From the NCBI RefSeq assembly GCF_013327855.1, contig NZ_JABUMX010000004.1, positions 248,001-312,000 of the forward strand: 64,000 nt of DNA. The letters run 5' to 3'. Positions 1 through 8,835 of this stretch are shown piece by piece. The position numbers and the translations under genes were made by a program. The stretch's first letter is position 1, and every line of letters starts with the position of its first letter. Source of the stretch: Phyllobacterium pellucidum (GTDB lineage Bacteria; Pseudomonadota; Alphaproteobacteria; Rhizobiales; Rhizobiaceae). A model generated the notes under the pieces. The model was given only the letters and a program-made list of their open reading frames with translations, did no database searches and was not told where the DNA came from.

Positions 1-1
1 T

Positions 2-292
2 CCCCTCCTCGACGCTATCCTGCAAGTCTTGCCCGTCGACGATTTCGTCGCGGAGGCGCTGTTTCGTGCCTCGGTAAAAGGCGATCCCGCTCTTGCAGAT
101 CCGGTACACGAAGAAATGACGCAAGTCTGTGCCCGCCGTGCCAAGGGTTTCAAGCTTGTTGCACTGGCCGGCGATGCCTTCTATGCACGTGTAAAAGCCG
201 CGCACACGATCATTGCGACAAGTGAACCGCGGCTCTATGCCAATATTATCATCCGCAAGGGTGTCATTTATCCAAGAGAGATTGACCTATGA
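2..292 (+). CDS. RbsD/FucU-family sugar mutarotase, 3' part
   Basis: This is the C-terminal part of a RbsD/FucU-family protein. The reading frame is open to the left edge, so the start lies outside the window; the internal TTG at 29 is not a credible start because homologous sequence continues upstream of it. Family members interconvert the anomers of free sugars such as ribose or fucose before phosphorylation. The visible part carries the family's C-terminal pattern (an acidic-rich helix, then RLYANIIIRKGVI near the end), which in FucU contributes to the sugar site. The stop overlaps the ATG of the sugar kinase by 4 nt, so the two are co-translated, fitting a mutarotase-kinase pair. Which sugar is used cannot be read from the sequence. 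Confidence 0.85.
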   Translation, partial: PLLDAILQVLPVDDFVAEALFRASVKGDPALADPVHEEMTQVCARRAKGFKLVALAGDAFYARVKAAHTIIATSEPRLYANIIIRKGVIYPREIDL

Positions 293-1224
293 TTTTATGT
301 TGTGGCGAGGCCCTGATCGACATGTTGCAGCGCAAGAGCGAGGCAGGAGAGCCTGCCTTTGCACCCTATGTGGGCGGCGCTGTTTTCAATACCGCCATCG
401 CGCTCGGCCGGCTCGGAATTGCAACGGAGTTCTTTTCCGGAATTTCGTCGGATTTTTTCGGGCAGATGCTGCTCGACAGTCTCGCCGCCAACAAGGTCGG
501 CACCACCTATGCCCATATTTCGGAGCAGCCGACGACCCTCGCTTTCGTCCGTTTGACCGACGGTCAGGCAAGCTACATGTTCTATGACGAAAACAGCGCC
601 GGACGTTCGCTTGCAGTCGAACATCTTCCACAGCTGGGCGACGATATAACCGCCCTACAGTTTGGCGCGATTAGCCTTATCCCGGAGCCCTGCGGCTCGA
701 CCTATGAAGCGTTGATGGCACGCGAGCACGAGAAGCGTGTGACCATTCTTGACCCCAACATTCGCCCAGGCTTCATTCCTGACCGTGAAAAGCACATGGC
801 CCGTATGCGCCGCATGATCGCCATGACCGACATCCTCAAGATCTCCGATGAGGACATGCGCTGGTTCGGCGAGAGCGGAACGATGGACGAGATCGCCCGG
901 CGCTGGATCGTGCCGGCGAATAAGAGCGGACCGAAACTAATCCTCGTTACCCACGGCGCCGACGGTGTCACAGGTTATACGGCGGACCTTACAGTGCACG
1001 TCTCGGCCCAGAAAGTTCCCGTCGTCGATACGGTCGGCGCTGGCGATACCTTTACCGCCGGTGTACTGGCTTCCCTTGAAGAAGCGGGCCTTTTAACCAA
1101 GAACGCGGTCACGCGCCTCACTGAGGGCCAAGTCCGCGAGGCGTTGTCGCTGGGGGTGAAAGCGGCCGCGGTGACGGTATCGCGCGCGGGCGCTAACCCG
1201 CCGTGGCGATCGGAGTTGGTGTAG
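289..1224 (+). CDS. PfkB-family carbohydrate kinase (fructokinase-like)
   Basis: A 311-residue cytoplasmic sugar kinase of the ribokinase/PfkB family, which transfers the gamma-phosphate of ATP to a sugar hydroxyl. The N-terminal glycine pair motif (VGGAVFNTAIALGRLG, about residues 28-43) and the C-terminal DTVGAGDTF signature (residues 247-255, catalytic base Asp253) are both present and the length is normal for fructokinases. The start ATG lies inside the stop of the upstream mutarotase gene (ATGA overlap), so translation is coupled. Fructokinase is the closest recognised group, but ribose or another hexose remains possible. Confidence 0.88.
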   Translation: MILCCGEALIDMLQRKSEAGEPAFAPYVGGAVFNTAIALGRLGIATEFFSGISSDFFGQMLLDSLAANKVGTTYAHISEQPTTLAFVRLTDGQASYMFYDENSAGRSLAVEHLPQLGDDITALQFGAISLIPEPCGSTYEALMAREHEKRVTILDPNIRPGFIPDREKHMARMRRMIAMTDILKISDEDMRWFGESGTMDEIARRWIVPANKSGPKLILVTHGADGVTGYTADLTVHVSAQKVPVVDTVGAGDTFTAGVLASLEEAGLLTKNAVTRLTEGQVREALSLGVKAAAVTVSRAGANPPWRSELV

Positions 1225-1244
1225 TTCGGCAAACAATTCTAGCG

Positions 1245-1382
1245 GTCTTTTTGCTTCTGGTCGGTGGTGACAAAAGATCACAAAAACGCGACATAGCGCT
1301 GGCCCGGGAGATGGCAAGGGACATGGGAAAGGCAACGGATGACCGAGTTTACCAAGTTCGACGCATCGGAGTTTCTCGATAG
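1245..1382 (+). pseudogene. 3' remnant of a RelE/HigB-like (HI1419-type) toxin gene
   Basis: In the frame of position 1254 the DNA reads VFLLLVGGDKRSQKRD followed by IALAREMA. This is the C-terminal signature of the small phage-Gp49-like toxins (LLxGGDKxxQxxDI) that pair with HI1420-type antitoxins. No start codon or N-terminal two thirds of the toxin is found: upstream the frame runs straight into the end of the sugar kinase gene. The remnant overlaps the antitoxin start, as in intact modules, and its frame runs to a TAG at 1380. The toxin is therefore inactive. Confidence 0.6.
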
Positions 1383-1629
1383 CGACGACATGATTGCTGA
1401 ATACCTCGCCGCAGCCCTTGAAGACGGCAATCCAGAAGTATTTATCGCAGCGCTCGGAGACGTCGCCAAGGCCCGGGGAATGGCCAAAATCGCCGAAGTA
1501 TCGGGCCTGGGTCGAGAGAGCCTTTATAAAGCGCTCAGGCCCAGTTCAAAGCTTCGATACGAAACTGTCCAAAAAATTGTCAGCGCACTCGGGGTAAAGC
1601 TGACGGTTACCACGACGCGCGCTGCTTGA
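1339..1629 (+). CDS. HI1420-type addiction-module antitoxin (orphan)
   Basis: A 96-residue DNA-binding antitoxin of the group usually encoded just downstream of a HI1419-type toxin. It begins with the typical MTEFTKFDASEFL segment and an acidic toxin-neutralising region. An HTH follows at about residues 48-75 (GMAKIAEVSGLGRESLYKAL) and the protein ends in the common GVKLTV strand. It is intact and of normal length. The toxin upstream survives only as a C-terminal fragment, so this gene is an orphan; it may persist as an autorepressor or as protection against a related toxin elsewhere. It is convergent with the peptide ABC transporter ATPase, only 4 nt from its end. Confidence 0.8.
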   Translation: MTEFTKFDASEFLDSDDMIAEYLAAALEDGNPEVFIAALGDVAKARGMAKIAEVSGLGRESLYKALRPSSKLRYETVQKIVSALGVKLTVTTTRAA

Positions 1630-1633
1630 GCTC

Positions 1634-3241
1634 TCATATTTCCAGATCGAACGCGGCGGCCATCAGGGTTTTCGTATAGTTCTGGGTCGGCGTTTCAAAA
1701 ATGTCCTCGGTATCGCCTTCCTCGACAATCTTGCCGTTCTTCATGACGATGACGTAGTCGGACATTGCCTTGATCACTGCAAGGTCATGGCTGATGAAGA
1801 TATAGGAGAGGTCGTGCTTGTCCTGGAGGTCTCGGAGAAGATCGATGACCTGTCCCTGCACGGAACGGTCGAGCGCTGACGTCGGCTCGTCGAGTATGAC
1901 CACTTTCGGCTTGAGGATCACAGCGCGGGCAATGGCGATGCGCTGGCGCTGGCCGCCCGAAAACTCGTGCGGATAGCGATTGCGCGCTGCGGGATCGAGC
2001 CCGACCTCCTTGAGCGCAGCAATTGCCCGTTTGTCGCGCTCGGCGCGTGATAATTGGGGCTCGTGGATGAACAGGCCCTCGGTTATGATTTCACCGACGG
2101 TCTGGCGCGGCGACAGGGACCCGTATGGGTCCTGAAATACCAGCTGCAATTCGCGCCGCAAAGGGCGCATGGCGGATCGGTCGAAATTGGAGATATTCTT
2201 CGAGCCGAAATGATATTGGCCGCTGCTTGGCAGGAGCCGCAGCAGCGCCCTGCCCAGGGTCGATTTGCCTGAACCGGATTCGCCGACAATCCCGATTGTC
2301 TGGCCCTTTTTCAGCCGGACGCTAACGCCGTCTACCGCGCGGAACATGGTCTTCGCGCTGGTAAAGAATCCGCCGCCAATGGCGAAGTCGACCGCGACAT
2401 TGCGCCCCTCAAGGATGATTGGCGCATTGTCGGCCGGCGGCTCCTTGGTGCCGCTCGGCTCGGCGGCAAGCAGCATCTTGGTATAATCCTCCTGCGGATT
2501 TTCAAAGATATCCTTGATGCTGCCGCGTTCGACGACGTCGCCGCGGCGCATAACGACGACGCGATCGGCGAAGTGCTTGACGATGCCAAGATCATGGGTG
2601 ATCAGCACGATGGCCATGCCGAAACGCTTTTGCAGTGATCGCAACAGGTCGAGGATTTGGGCCTGGATCGTCACATCGAGCGCCGTGGTAGGCTCGTCGG
2701 CGATCAGCAGATCCGGTTCGTTGGCAAGGGCCATGGCGATCATGACGCGCTGGCGCTGTCCGCCTGACATTTCATGCGGATAGCTGTTGATGCGCCGCTC
2801 CGGGTCGGGGATGCCGACGAGCTTCAACAACTCCAGGACACGCACCTTTGCCTGCTTGAAAGTCATTCCCTTGTGGTGGACGAGCGGCTCGGCGATCTGG
2901 CGACCCACAGTATAGAGCGGATCCAGCGAGGTCATTGGTTCCTGAAAGATCATGGTGATCTTCGAACCGCGCACCTCGTTAAGGCGCTTCAGCGGCAGAC
3001 CGACCAGTTCCTTGCCGCGGTATTTCGCTGAGCCCGTTACCCTGCCGTTCCTGGCAAGGAGGCCCATGATGCCCATCATGGTCTGGCTCTTGCCCGAGCC
3101 GGATTCACCGACGACCGCAAGGGTTTCGCCCGCTTTGACGTCGAGATCGATCCCCTTGACAGCATTGACGTCGCCGTCGGGTGTCGTGAAGTCGACCTTC
3201 AGCCCGCGTACGGACAAGATATTTTCTTTGGTGTCCGTCAT
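1634..3241 (-). CDS. Fused oligopeptide/dipeptide ABC transporter ATPase (DppD-DppF type)
   Basis: A 535-residue protein containing two complete ABC ATPase domains, equivalent to DppD/OppD fused to DppF/OppF. The first domain has Walker A GESGSGKS (about residues 45-52), signature SGGQRQR and Walker [11 protein letters not shown]. The second has a further GESGSGKS near residue 320, SGGQRQR and [10 protein letters not shown]. Each domain is followed by an oligopeptide-type C-terminal extension. I place the start at the ATG ending at 3241 (MTDTKENI), one base past the stop of the permease gene; the longer open frame would overlap the permease. It is the last gene of the importer operon and energises peptide uptake at the inner membrane. 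The fusion is common in rhizobia. Confidence 0.93.
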   Translation of the reverse strand: MTDTKENILSVRGLKVDFTTPDGDVNAVKGIDLDVKAGETLAVVGESGSGKSQTMMGIMGLLARNGRVTGSAKYRGKELVGLPLKRLNEVRGSKITMIFQEPMTSLDPLYTVGRQIAEPLVHHKGMTFKQAKVRVLELLKLVGIPDPERRINSYPHEMSGGQRQRVMIAMALANEPDLLIADEPTTALDVTIQAQILDLLRSLQKRFGMAIVLITHDLGIVKHFADRVVVMRRGDVVERGSIKDIFENPQEDYTKMLLAAEPSGTKEPPADNAPIILEGRNVAVDFAIGGGFFTSAKTMFRAVDGVSVRLKKGQTIGIVGESGSGKSTLGRALLRLLPSSGQYHFGSKNISNFDRSAMRPLRRELQLVFQDPYGSLSPRQTVGEIITEGLFIHEPQLSRAERDKRAIAALKEVGLDPAARNRYPHEFSGGQRQRIAIARAVILKPKVVILDEPTSALDRSVQGQVIDLLRDLQDKHDLSYIFISHDLAVIKAMSDYVIVMKNGKIVEEGDTEDIFETPTQNYTKTLMAAAFDLEI

Positions 3242-3242
3242 A

Positions 3243-4382
3243 TCAGCGGTCCTTCGGGTCGAGAGCATCGCGCAATCCGTCGCCAATGAAGTTGAGCGAG
3301 AACAGCGTCAGGACAAAGAAAATCGCGGGGAAGATCAGGAACCACGGTGAAGACTGCATCTTGTTGGCGCCGGCCGAGATCAATGCGCCCCAACTCGTCA
3401 ACGGCTCCTGCACGCCCAATCCGAGGAAGGAAAGGAAGCTTTCGAGCAGGATGACTTTCGGCACCACCACAGTGACGAAAACGATGACCGGACCGATCGT
3501 GTTGGGAATGATGTGGCGGCGAATGATCTGCCAATCGGTCAGTCCCAGGGCTTGCGCAGCGCCGATGAATTCGCGGCGCTTCAGCGCGAGCGTCTGGCCG
3601 CGCACGATGCGGGCCATGTCGAGCCATTCCACCGCGCCGATCACCAGGAATATCAGGATAAAGCTGCGTCCGAAGAAAACGACAAGCACGACGACGAGAA
3701 AGACGAAGGGCAGCGAATAGAGAATTTCCACAAGACGCATCATCACATTGTCGAGACGCCCGCCGATATAACCGGAGATGGCACCGTAGACGACGCCGAC
3801 AACCAGGGAAACCAGGCTGGCAAGCAAACCAACGGCGAGCGAGATTTGTCCGCCTAGCATGACGCGCGCCATGAGATCGCGGCCATTGTCGTCCGTGCCG
3901 AAAAGGAAATATTCGCGCTTGACCTCGCCCGCGAGCTTCAGGGTCTTGCCGTCATTTTCGGTGGCCGTGACCTTGGTGTTTTCGAACTCGTTGGCCCGGT
4001 CGAAATAGCGCGTAACGCGGGTATCGATCGGCTGCTCGGAGCTGACGCTCGCGGTGAAGTTGTTACCATCCACGGCAAACTCGTTCAGCTCGACGCGAGC
4101 CCGGCTTGCTACGCCCTTCATCACGTCGTTGAGGGTATCGGCCTTCGGATAGGCCTCGAGGCTCGGACCCATGTTTACGTAGGACGGAAACACCTGGTCA
4201 TAGGTGTGGCTCAGGAAATAGGGACCGACAAAGGAAAATATCGTGATAAGCGCAAGCATGACGCAGCCGGCCATCGCCGCGTAATTGCGGCGAAAGCGCA
4301 TGACTGCAAGTTGGAACAGGCTGCGACCCTTTGATTCCTCTGGAGGAATGGTGGTAGTGGGAACATCGATCAGATCAGTCAT
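3243..4382 (-). CDS. Peptide ABC transporter permease, OppC/DppC type
   Basis: A 379-residue inner-membrane permease with an N-terminal soluble segment, a first membrane span (AMAGCVMLALITIFSFVGPYF) and then the five-span permease domain, with the coupling-helix region around REFIGAAQALGLTDWQIIRRH. It is some 75 residues longer than enteric OppC. The excess is a periplasmic loop between spans 1 and 2, about residues 60-165. The start at 4382 (MTDLIDVP) overlaps the end of the upstream permease by 8 nt, which supports it over the longer frame. It pairs with the OppB-type permease to form the channel. Confidence 0.93.
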   Translation of the reverse strand: MTDLIDVPTTTIPPEESKGRSLFQLAVMRFRRNYAAMAGCVMLALITIFSFVGPYFLSHTYDQVFPSYVNMGPSLEAYPKADTLNDVMKGVASRARVELNEFAVDGNNFTASVSSEQPIDTRVTRYFDRANEFENTKVTATENDGKTLKLAGEVKREYFLFGTDDNGRDLMARVMLGGQISLAVGLLASLVSLVVGVVYGAISGYIGGRLDNVMMRLVEILYSLPFVFLVVVLVVFFGRSFILIFLVIGAVEWLDMARIVRGQTLALKRREFIGAAQALGLTDWQIIRRHIIPNTIGPVIVFVTVVVPKVILLESFLSFLGLGVQEPLTSWGALISAGANKMQSSPWFLIFPAIFFVLTLFSLNFIGDGLRDALDPKDR

Positions 4383-5298
4383 GACGGACCCTCGGATCAA
4401 GAAGGCCGTAGAGAATATCGACCACAAGATTGAAAACAATGACGAAAATGGCGACGAGTACGACCGTTCCCATCACTAGCGTATAGTCGCGATTAATTGC
4501 GCCCAGAACGAAATAGCGACCGACGCCGGGAATTGTGAAGATGGACTCGACGACCGCCGAGCCAGTCAGCAAGGCGGCGGCGCAAGGCGCGAGATAGGAA
4601 ACGACCGGCAGGAGCGCGCCGCGCATGGCGTGGGTTACGACCACCACCTTCGCAGGCAGGCCGTAGGCGCGCGCGGTGCGGATGTGATCCGCATGGAGGG
4701 CCTCGATCATCGACCCGCGCGTAAGGCGAGCAAACACCGCGAGCTGGGGCAGGCCCAGCGTGATCACCGGGAGGATGAGGAATTTAAGCGATCCGTCGCC
4801 CCAGCCGCCGGCCGGAACCCAGGCAAGCATGAGAGCGAAGATCAGGGTCATGATCGGGCCGACGACAAAATTTGGCACGGTGACGCCGGTCGTTGCCACG
4901 GACATGACGAGGAAATCGATAAAACTGTTCTGCCTGAGCGCCGCGATTGTTCCGATCAACACACCGCCGATCAAGGCAAACAGCAAGGCGTAGGTACCAA
5001 GCTGGACCGAGTAAGGAAGACCTTTGCCAATGAGCTCGGCAATGGTGTTGTCCTTATAGATGTAGCTCGGCCCGAAATCGCCGGTAACCGCGTTCTTCAG
5101 GTACTGCAGATATTGGTTCCATAGCGGCTGATCGAGATGGTAGGCCCGCATCAGGTTTTCCATCGTCGCCGGCGGCAAAGGTCGTTCCAGGTTGAATGGT
5201 CCGCCTGGCGCAAAGCGCATGAGGAAAAAGGAAATCGTGACGACAATAAACAGCGTCGGCACGGCGCTCGCCAGTCGGCGAAGGACGAAATGAAACAT
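4375..5298 (-). CDS. Peptide ABC transporter permease, OppB/DppB type
   Basis: A 307-residue inner-membrane permease with the typical OppB/DppB start (MFHFVLRRLASAVPTLF), the periplasmic first loop ending in FGPSYIYKDN, and five further hydrophobic spans. The ATPase-contact motif lies around HADHIRTARAYGLPAK. Length is normal for the family. It lies between the binding protein gene, from which it is separated by 225 bases containing a strong hairpin, and the OppC-type gene, which it overlaps by 8 nt. Confidence 0.93.
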   Translation of the reverse strand: MFHFVLRRLASAVPTLFIVVTISFFLMRFAPGGPFNLERPLPPATMENLMRAYHLDQPLWNQYLQYLKNAVTGDFGPSYIYKDNTIAELIGKGLPYSVQLGTYALLFALIGGVLIGTIAALRQNSFIDFLVMSVATTGVTVPNFVVGPIMTLIFALMLAWVPAGGWGDGSLKFLILPVITLGLPQLAVFARLTRGSMIEALHADHIRTARAYGLPAKVVVVTHAMRGALLPVVSYLAPCAAALLTGSAVVESIFTIPGVGRYFVLGAINRDYTLVMGTVVLVAIFVIVFNLVVDILYGLLDPRVRHD

Positions 5299-5486
5299 CG
5301 AACTAGTCTCTTCTTCTTGTCGGAACAGTTCAAGAATGAGGTTGTGTTTCTCTCAACTTGAAGACTGCATCATCCCGTTGCACCGCGCAAATGGTTCCGC
5401 TCGGCCGACCCATGAGGATCACCGGTTTGGCGCTCTTGACTGTTGTTCTGTCGGAACGTGCCGCATTGCGAGCCGGGCAAACGAAC

Positions 5487-5516
5487 GGCGCAACCCGGGA
5501 AAAACCGGGTTGCGCC
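5487..5516 (-). terminator. Strong intercistronic hairpin after the binding-protein gene
   Basis: A perfect 12-bp inverted repeat (GGCGCAACCCGG at 5487-5498 and its complement at 5505-5516) with a 6-base loop lies 8 bases past the stop of the peptide-binding protein gene on the minus strand. There is no long T-run after it, so it is more likely a 3' stabiliser or partial terminator. Such an element would let the binding protein be made in excess over the permeases and ATPase downstream. Confidence 0.7.
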
Positions 5517-5523
5517 CACGATG

Positions 5524-7119
5524 CTATTCGACGCTCAGATACTTGCTCAGATGTTCATTGTTGGCGTTGTCACCCCAACCCTTCACCTTGTCGGAGACGA
5601 GCCAGAGATTGGCATCGTTCATCAAGGGGGCGATGGGCTGATCCTTCATGATCAGCGCCTCGGCCTCATGCAGGATCTTGGAGCGGGCCGCGGGGTCGCG
5701 CTCCTCGTAGGACTTCTTCATCAGCGCATCGAATTCGGGGTTTTCATAGTGCCCGTAATTGAAGGTCTTGTTGGTGCTGACGTTGAGATTGAGAAAGTTC
5801 TCGGCGTCGGCATAGTCGGCGGTCCAGCCGGCGCGCGCAACGTTGAACTTGCCGCCTTCCTGCAGGTAGGCGTAGTGCGACGAAATATCGAGATTCATCA
5901 GCGTTACATTGGCGCCGAAGGTCTTCTTCCACATGTCGGCGACGGCTGTCGCAACCTTCTGGTGGTTCGGGTTGGTGTTGTAGCGGATTTCGATGTTGAG
6001 CGGCTTGCCGCCCTCGCCGTATCCGGCTTCCTTCATCAACTCGATAGCCTTGTCTTCGCGGTCAAGCTGCGACATTCCGGCGAAATCGGCCTTGGACGGC
6101 TCGCCATAATTTTCAAGGCCCGGAGGAACCAGCGAATAGACCGGAAGTTTCGTGCCGTCGTAAATGTCCTTGGCGAGGAAGTCGCGATCAACCGCCATCG
6201 ACAAGGCGCGTCGCACGCGGGCATCGTTGAAGGGTTCGGTACGCGTGTCGAACGGATAATAATAGGTCGCGGCGGCAGGCGTCACATGAACCTGCTTCGG
6301 ATTGGCGTCGCGCAGGCGCTTGATCTGGTCGGAGGAGAAATTATAGACGAGATCGAGTTCGCCGGCCTCGTAGCGGCGCAGGCCAGCGGCCTGGTCTTCG
6401 AGCGGGTAGAAGATGACCTTGTCGAGCTTTACGTTGGCAGCGTCCCAGTAGTTTTCGTTCTTCACGACCGTGAGGTGGTCATTCGGAACGTGCTCCACCA
6501 GCTTGAAGGCGCCATTGCCGACCAGCTTGCCTGGCTTGACGAATTCGGCGCCGTTCTTCTCGAAGCTCGCCTTGTTGACTGGCAGTGCGGACTGGTGCGA
6601 CAGAAGTTCGATAAAGAAAGGCGTCGGGCGTTCCAGCGTGATTTCAAGCGTCTTGTCGTTGACGGCTTTCATGCCGAGCTGGTCCACCGGCATCTTGCCC
6701 TTGTTGATCGCTTCGGCATTCTTGATCGGATAAAGAATGTTGGCATAGCCGGCAGCCGTCTTCGGGTCTTCCTCACGCTGCATCGAGAAGATGAAATCTT
6801 CAGCAACGACCGGCGAACCATCGGACCACTTGGCGTTTTCACGCAGCTTGAACGTATAGACGAGGCCGTCGTCGGATACAGTCCAGCTTTCGGCTACGCC
6901 CGGAACGATCTTGCCATTGGCGTCATAGATCGTCAGGCCTTCGTAAAGATCCTTCAGTATGAAGGCTTCGATATCGATGGAAGTCTGTGACTGATCGAGG
7001 GTCTGCGGCTCACCGCTATTGCCGCGATGCAGCACGGCTTCGGCCAGCGCCGGGCTTGCCGCCATCATCAGCGATCCAAGCAGCATTGCCGCGCGGATAT
7101 TCAGTTTCATAAAGGTCAT
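5524..7119 (-). CDS. Peptide ABC transporter periplasmic binding protein (OppA/DppA family)
   Basis: A 531-residue extracytoplasmic binding protein of the family 5 (OppA/DppA/NikA) type. It has a signal peptide (about residues 1-27, ending ASPALAEA). The early consensus GEPQTLDQSQTSIDIEAF is present, and the body is typical of peptide binders (SDGSPVVAEDF; SMAVDRDFLAKDIY). Its size and the adjacent OppB/C and fused ATPase genes make oligopeptide or dipeptide uptake likely. It is the first gene of a four-gene leftward operon. ATG 7119 follows an AAGGAAAAG stretch; an ATG three codons later is also possible. Confidence 0.92.
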   Translation of the reverse strand: MTFMKLNIRAAMLLGSLMMAASPALAEAVLHRGNSGEPQTLDQSQTSIDIEAFILKDLYEGLTIYDANGKIVPGVAESWTVSDDGLVYTFKLRENAKWSDGSPVVAEDFIFSMQREEDPKTAAGYANILYPIKNAEAINKGKMPVDQLGMKAVNDKTLEITLERPTPFFIELLSHQSALPVNKASFEKNGAEFVKPGKLVGNGAFKLVEHVPNDHLTVVKNENYWDAANVKLDKVIFYPLEDQAAGLRRYEAGELDLVYNFSSDQIKRLRDANPKQVHVTPAAATYYYPFDTRTEPFNDARVRRALSMAVDRDFLAKDIYDGTKLPVYSLVPPGLENYGEPSKADFAGMSQLDREDKAIELMKEAGYGEGGKPLNIEIRYNTNPNHQKVATAVADMWKKTFGANVTLMNLDISSHYAYLQEGGKFNVARAGWTADYADAENFLNLNVSTNKTFNYGHYENPEFDALMKKSYEERDPAARSKILHEAEALIMKDQPIAPLMNDANLWLVSDKVKGWGDNANNEHLSKYLSVE

Positions 7120-7507
7120 TTTTCTTTTCCTTCCCCTCTAAGAGAATTGCGAAGGCATGAACAAATGACAAAATTTTCCCAAACGCAAGGAGGGTATAAT
7201 ACTTTAGTCGTAATATTTTGATCCCACGGGGCTTACGAGCACGTCAAAAAATTGTTGCACCATATGGACCAAATGGTCATTTGGCGGCGCTTTATCGGGA
7301 AAATGCGGCAGATTCGGAATCGGGACAAAACAACCGCGGATCATGTGGAAAACTGCTGTCTAGGACACGATTTCGGACGCGAAACCCATCGGATCGGCTG
7401 CCGGATAGCATAAATTCGTAGCACTTAGGTCGTATTTCATGGCTCCCACCTCCTGTTGCATAGTGGGTTACTCAAGACTTTTTCATAATGAATTTTGAAA
7501 GCGGCCC
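7120..7507. other. Divergent intergenic region between peptide-binding protein and protease-like genes
   Basis: A 388-base gene-free region from which the peptide importer reads left and the TPR/retropepsin-like gene reads right. It must hold both promoters. The one clear element is the 16-bp palindrome at 7269-7284. I see no RNA gene or convincing small ORF. Confidence 0.6.
7269..7284. promoter_or_regulatory. Candidate operator palindrome upstream of the peptide ABC operon
   Basis: CCAAATG-GT-CATTTGG, a perfect 7-bp inverted repeat with a 2-base centre, lies 150 bases upstream of the peptide-binding protein start. It overlaps a second, smaller palindrome, GACCA-AA-TGGTC (7267-7278). The symmetry and position suit a dimeric repressor or activator site; no specific regulator is identified. 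Confidence 0.45.
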
Positions 7508-8692
7508 ATGCTTAACGTCGATTGGAACGACCGGAACGGCGGAATGCCGCCACGCGAAACCTTCTGGAGCGCATACAGCTTCATTATCATCGTCATCTTG
7601 CTCATCGCAGCCGGTGGAATCGCGCTTTATTTATTCGGCGAAGACCTCTTGAATGGTCGTCCGTCGAAGGGCGTTGCGGGCCAAGCTCAGAACGGGATTT
7701 CACCGGAATTTTATGGGCGCTTCGATATTCAGCCCTTGCCTGCCGAGGTTGCGGGCAGCGGTTCCATGGCCAGGAATCTCGCCATCCTCGTAAGAGAACC
7801 GTGCGATTGGCAAGCCACCTATAAGTTTACGGACGACCTTCGCGAAGAAGGCTATCGCCGCGAGGCCGCGAAGGTCTTTCTGGCGTTTACCGCCAAGTGC
7901 AATCCCTCTGACGTCGCGCTCTACAATGCCGCGGACATATTGTACGGCCTGAGCGATCTGGATGCGGCGTTGAAGGTGTCGAACGATCTCATCGTTATGT
8001 CGCCCGATTTGGCCCAGAACCATTACATGAGGGCACAAATTCTCGAGGACGCCAAGCGCTACCAGGAAGCCATAGACGAGTACGACTCGACAATTGGCCT
8101 GACCGATGATCTGAAATCGCTCAACAGCACCGTTTTTCGTAGATTGTCGCTGAGCTATGCGGCTCTCGGTCAATATTGCCAGGCCATCACGCCGATCCAG
8201 ACATGGATCTCCATTGATCCATCTGAAAACGACACTCCGCGCACCCAATCGATCATCAAGGACTATAGCCGCAAGGGTAAATGTGCCGAAAGCTATGCCA
8301 CGGGCAGCGATCGATTTCCCACCCAGGGCAAGGATGTCATCACCGCCCAGGTCAGTGTAAACGGCGTGACCGGAACATTCGTCGTCGATACAGGTGCAAG
8401 CTCAGTCTCGCTCAGCAAATCGTTTGCCGAGAGGGCCGAGATACGCCTTGGACGCGATCACATGGTCCGGTTGCAAACGGCGAACGGGATCGCCATGGCG
8501 CAGCGCACTTCGCTGGAAAAAGTGAAGCTTGGAAAAGTCGAGGCCGACGATGTAGCAGCTGTTGTTCATGCCGACGACCATGCCTTGGGCGAGGGTACCG
8601 ACGGCTTGCTCGGGCGCTCGTTCCTGTCGCGCTTCGACGTAACGTTCGGCGCCAAGGAATGGCGCATCGAGAGCAAGAAGCAACGCGACTGA
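7508..8692 (+). CDS. Membrane-anchored TPR and retropepsin-like aspartic protease domain protein
   Basis: A 394-residue protein with a cytoplasmic N-terminus, one membrane span (about residues 22-47, FWSAYSFIIIVILLIAAGG onwards), and a TPR-like helical middle (about residues 95-265). The C-terminal domain is of the bacterial clan AA/retropepsin-like type: VVDTGASS at residues 292-299 with catalytic Asp294, then a late LGRSFLSRFDVTFG motif. Such single-domain proteases act as homodimers. Fusion to a membrane anchor and TPR repeats suggests a periplasmic protease recruited to a partner protein. It is monocistronic; substrate unknown. ATG 7508 is preceded by a weak GAAAG stretch; an earlier ATG at 7488 is out of frame. 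Confidence 0.8.
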   Translation: MLNVDWNDRNGGMPPRETFWSAYSFIIIVILLIAAGGIALYLFGEDLLNGRPSKGVAGQAQNGISPEFYGRFDIQPLPAEVAGSGSMARNLAILVREPCDWQATYKFTDDLREEGYRREAAKVFLAFTAKCNPSDVALYNAADILYGLSDLDAALKVSNDLIVMSPDLAQNHYMRAQILEDAKRYQEAIDEYDSTIGLTDDLKSLNSTVFRRLSLSYAALGQYCQAITPIQTWISIDPSENDTPRTQSIIKDYSRKGKCAESYATGSDRFPTQGKDVITAQVSVNGVTGTFVVDTGASSVSLSKSFAERAEIRLGRDHMVRLQTANGIAMAQRTSLEKVKLGKVEADDVAAVVHADDHALGEGTDGLLGRSFLSRFDVTFGAKEWRIESKKQRD

Positions 8693-8835
8693 TTTCCCTG
8701 GCCAGACAGAGCGGCTAGTCGCTTTTGTGGCCGGTAGTCCGAATTGTCCGGCGTGACGTATACTCATGAGCGGTGAGTCGCTCGTTCCAGTACGAGCTTC
8801 ACTTCACGCGCAAGTTGGAAGGGGTTGTGGTTCCA

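Noticed and set aside
5443-6990. 515-codon open frame opposite the peptide-binding protein gene
   Set aside because: It is the antisense shadow of a clear OppA-family gene; no motif of its own and no start signal.
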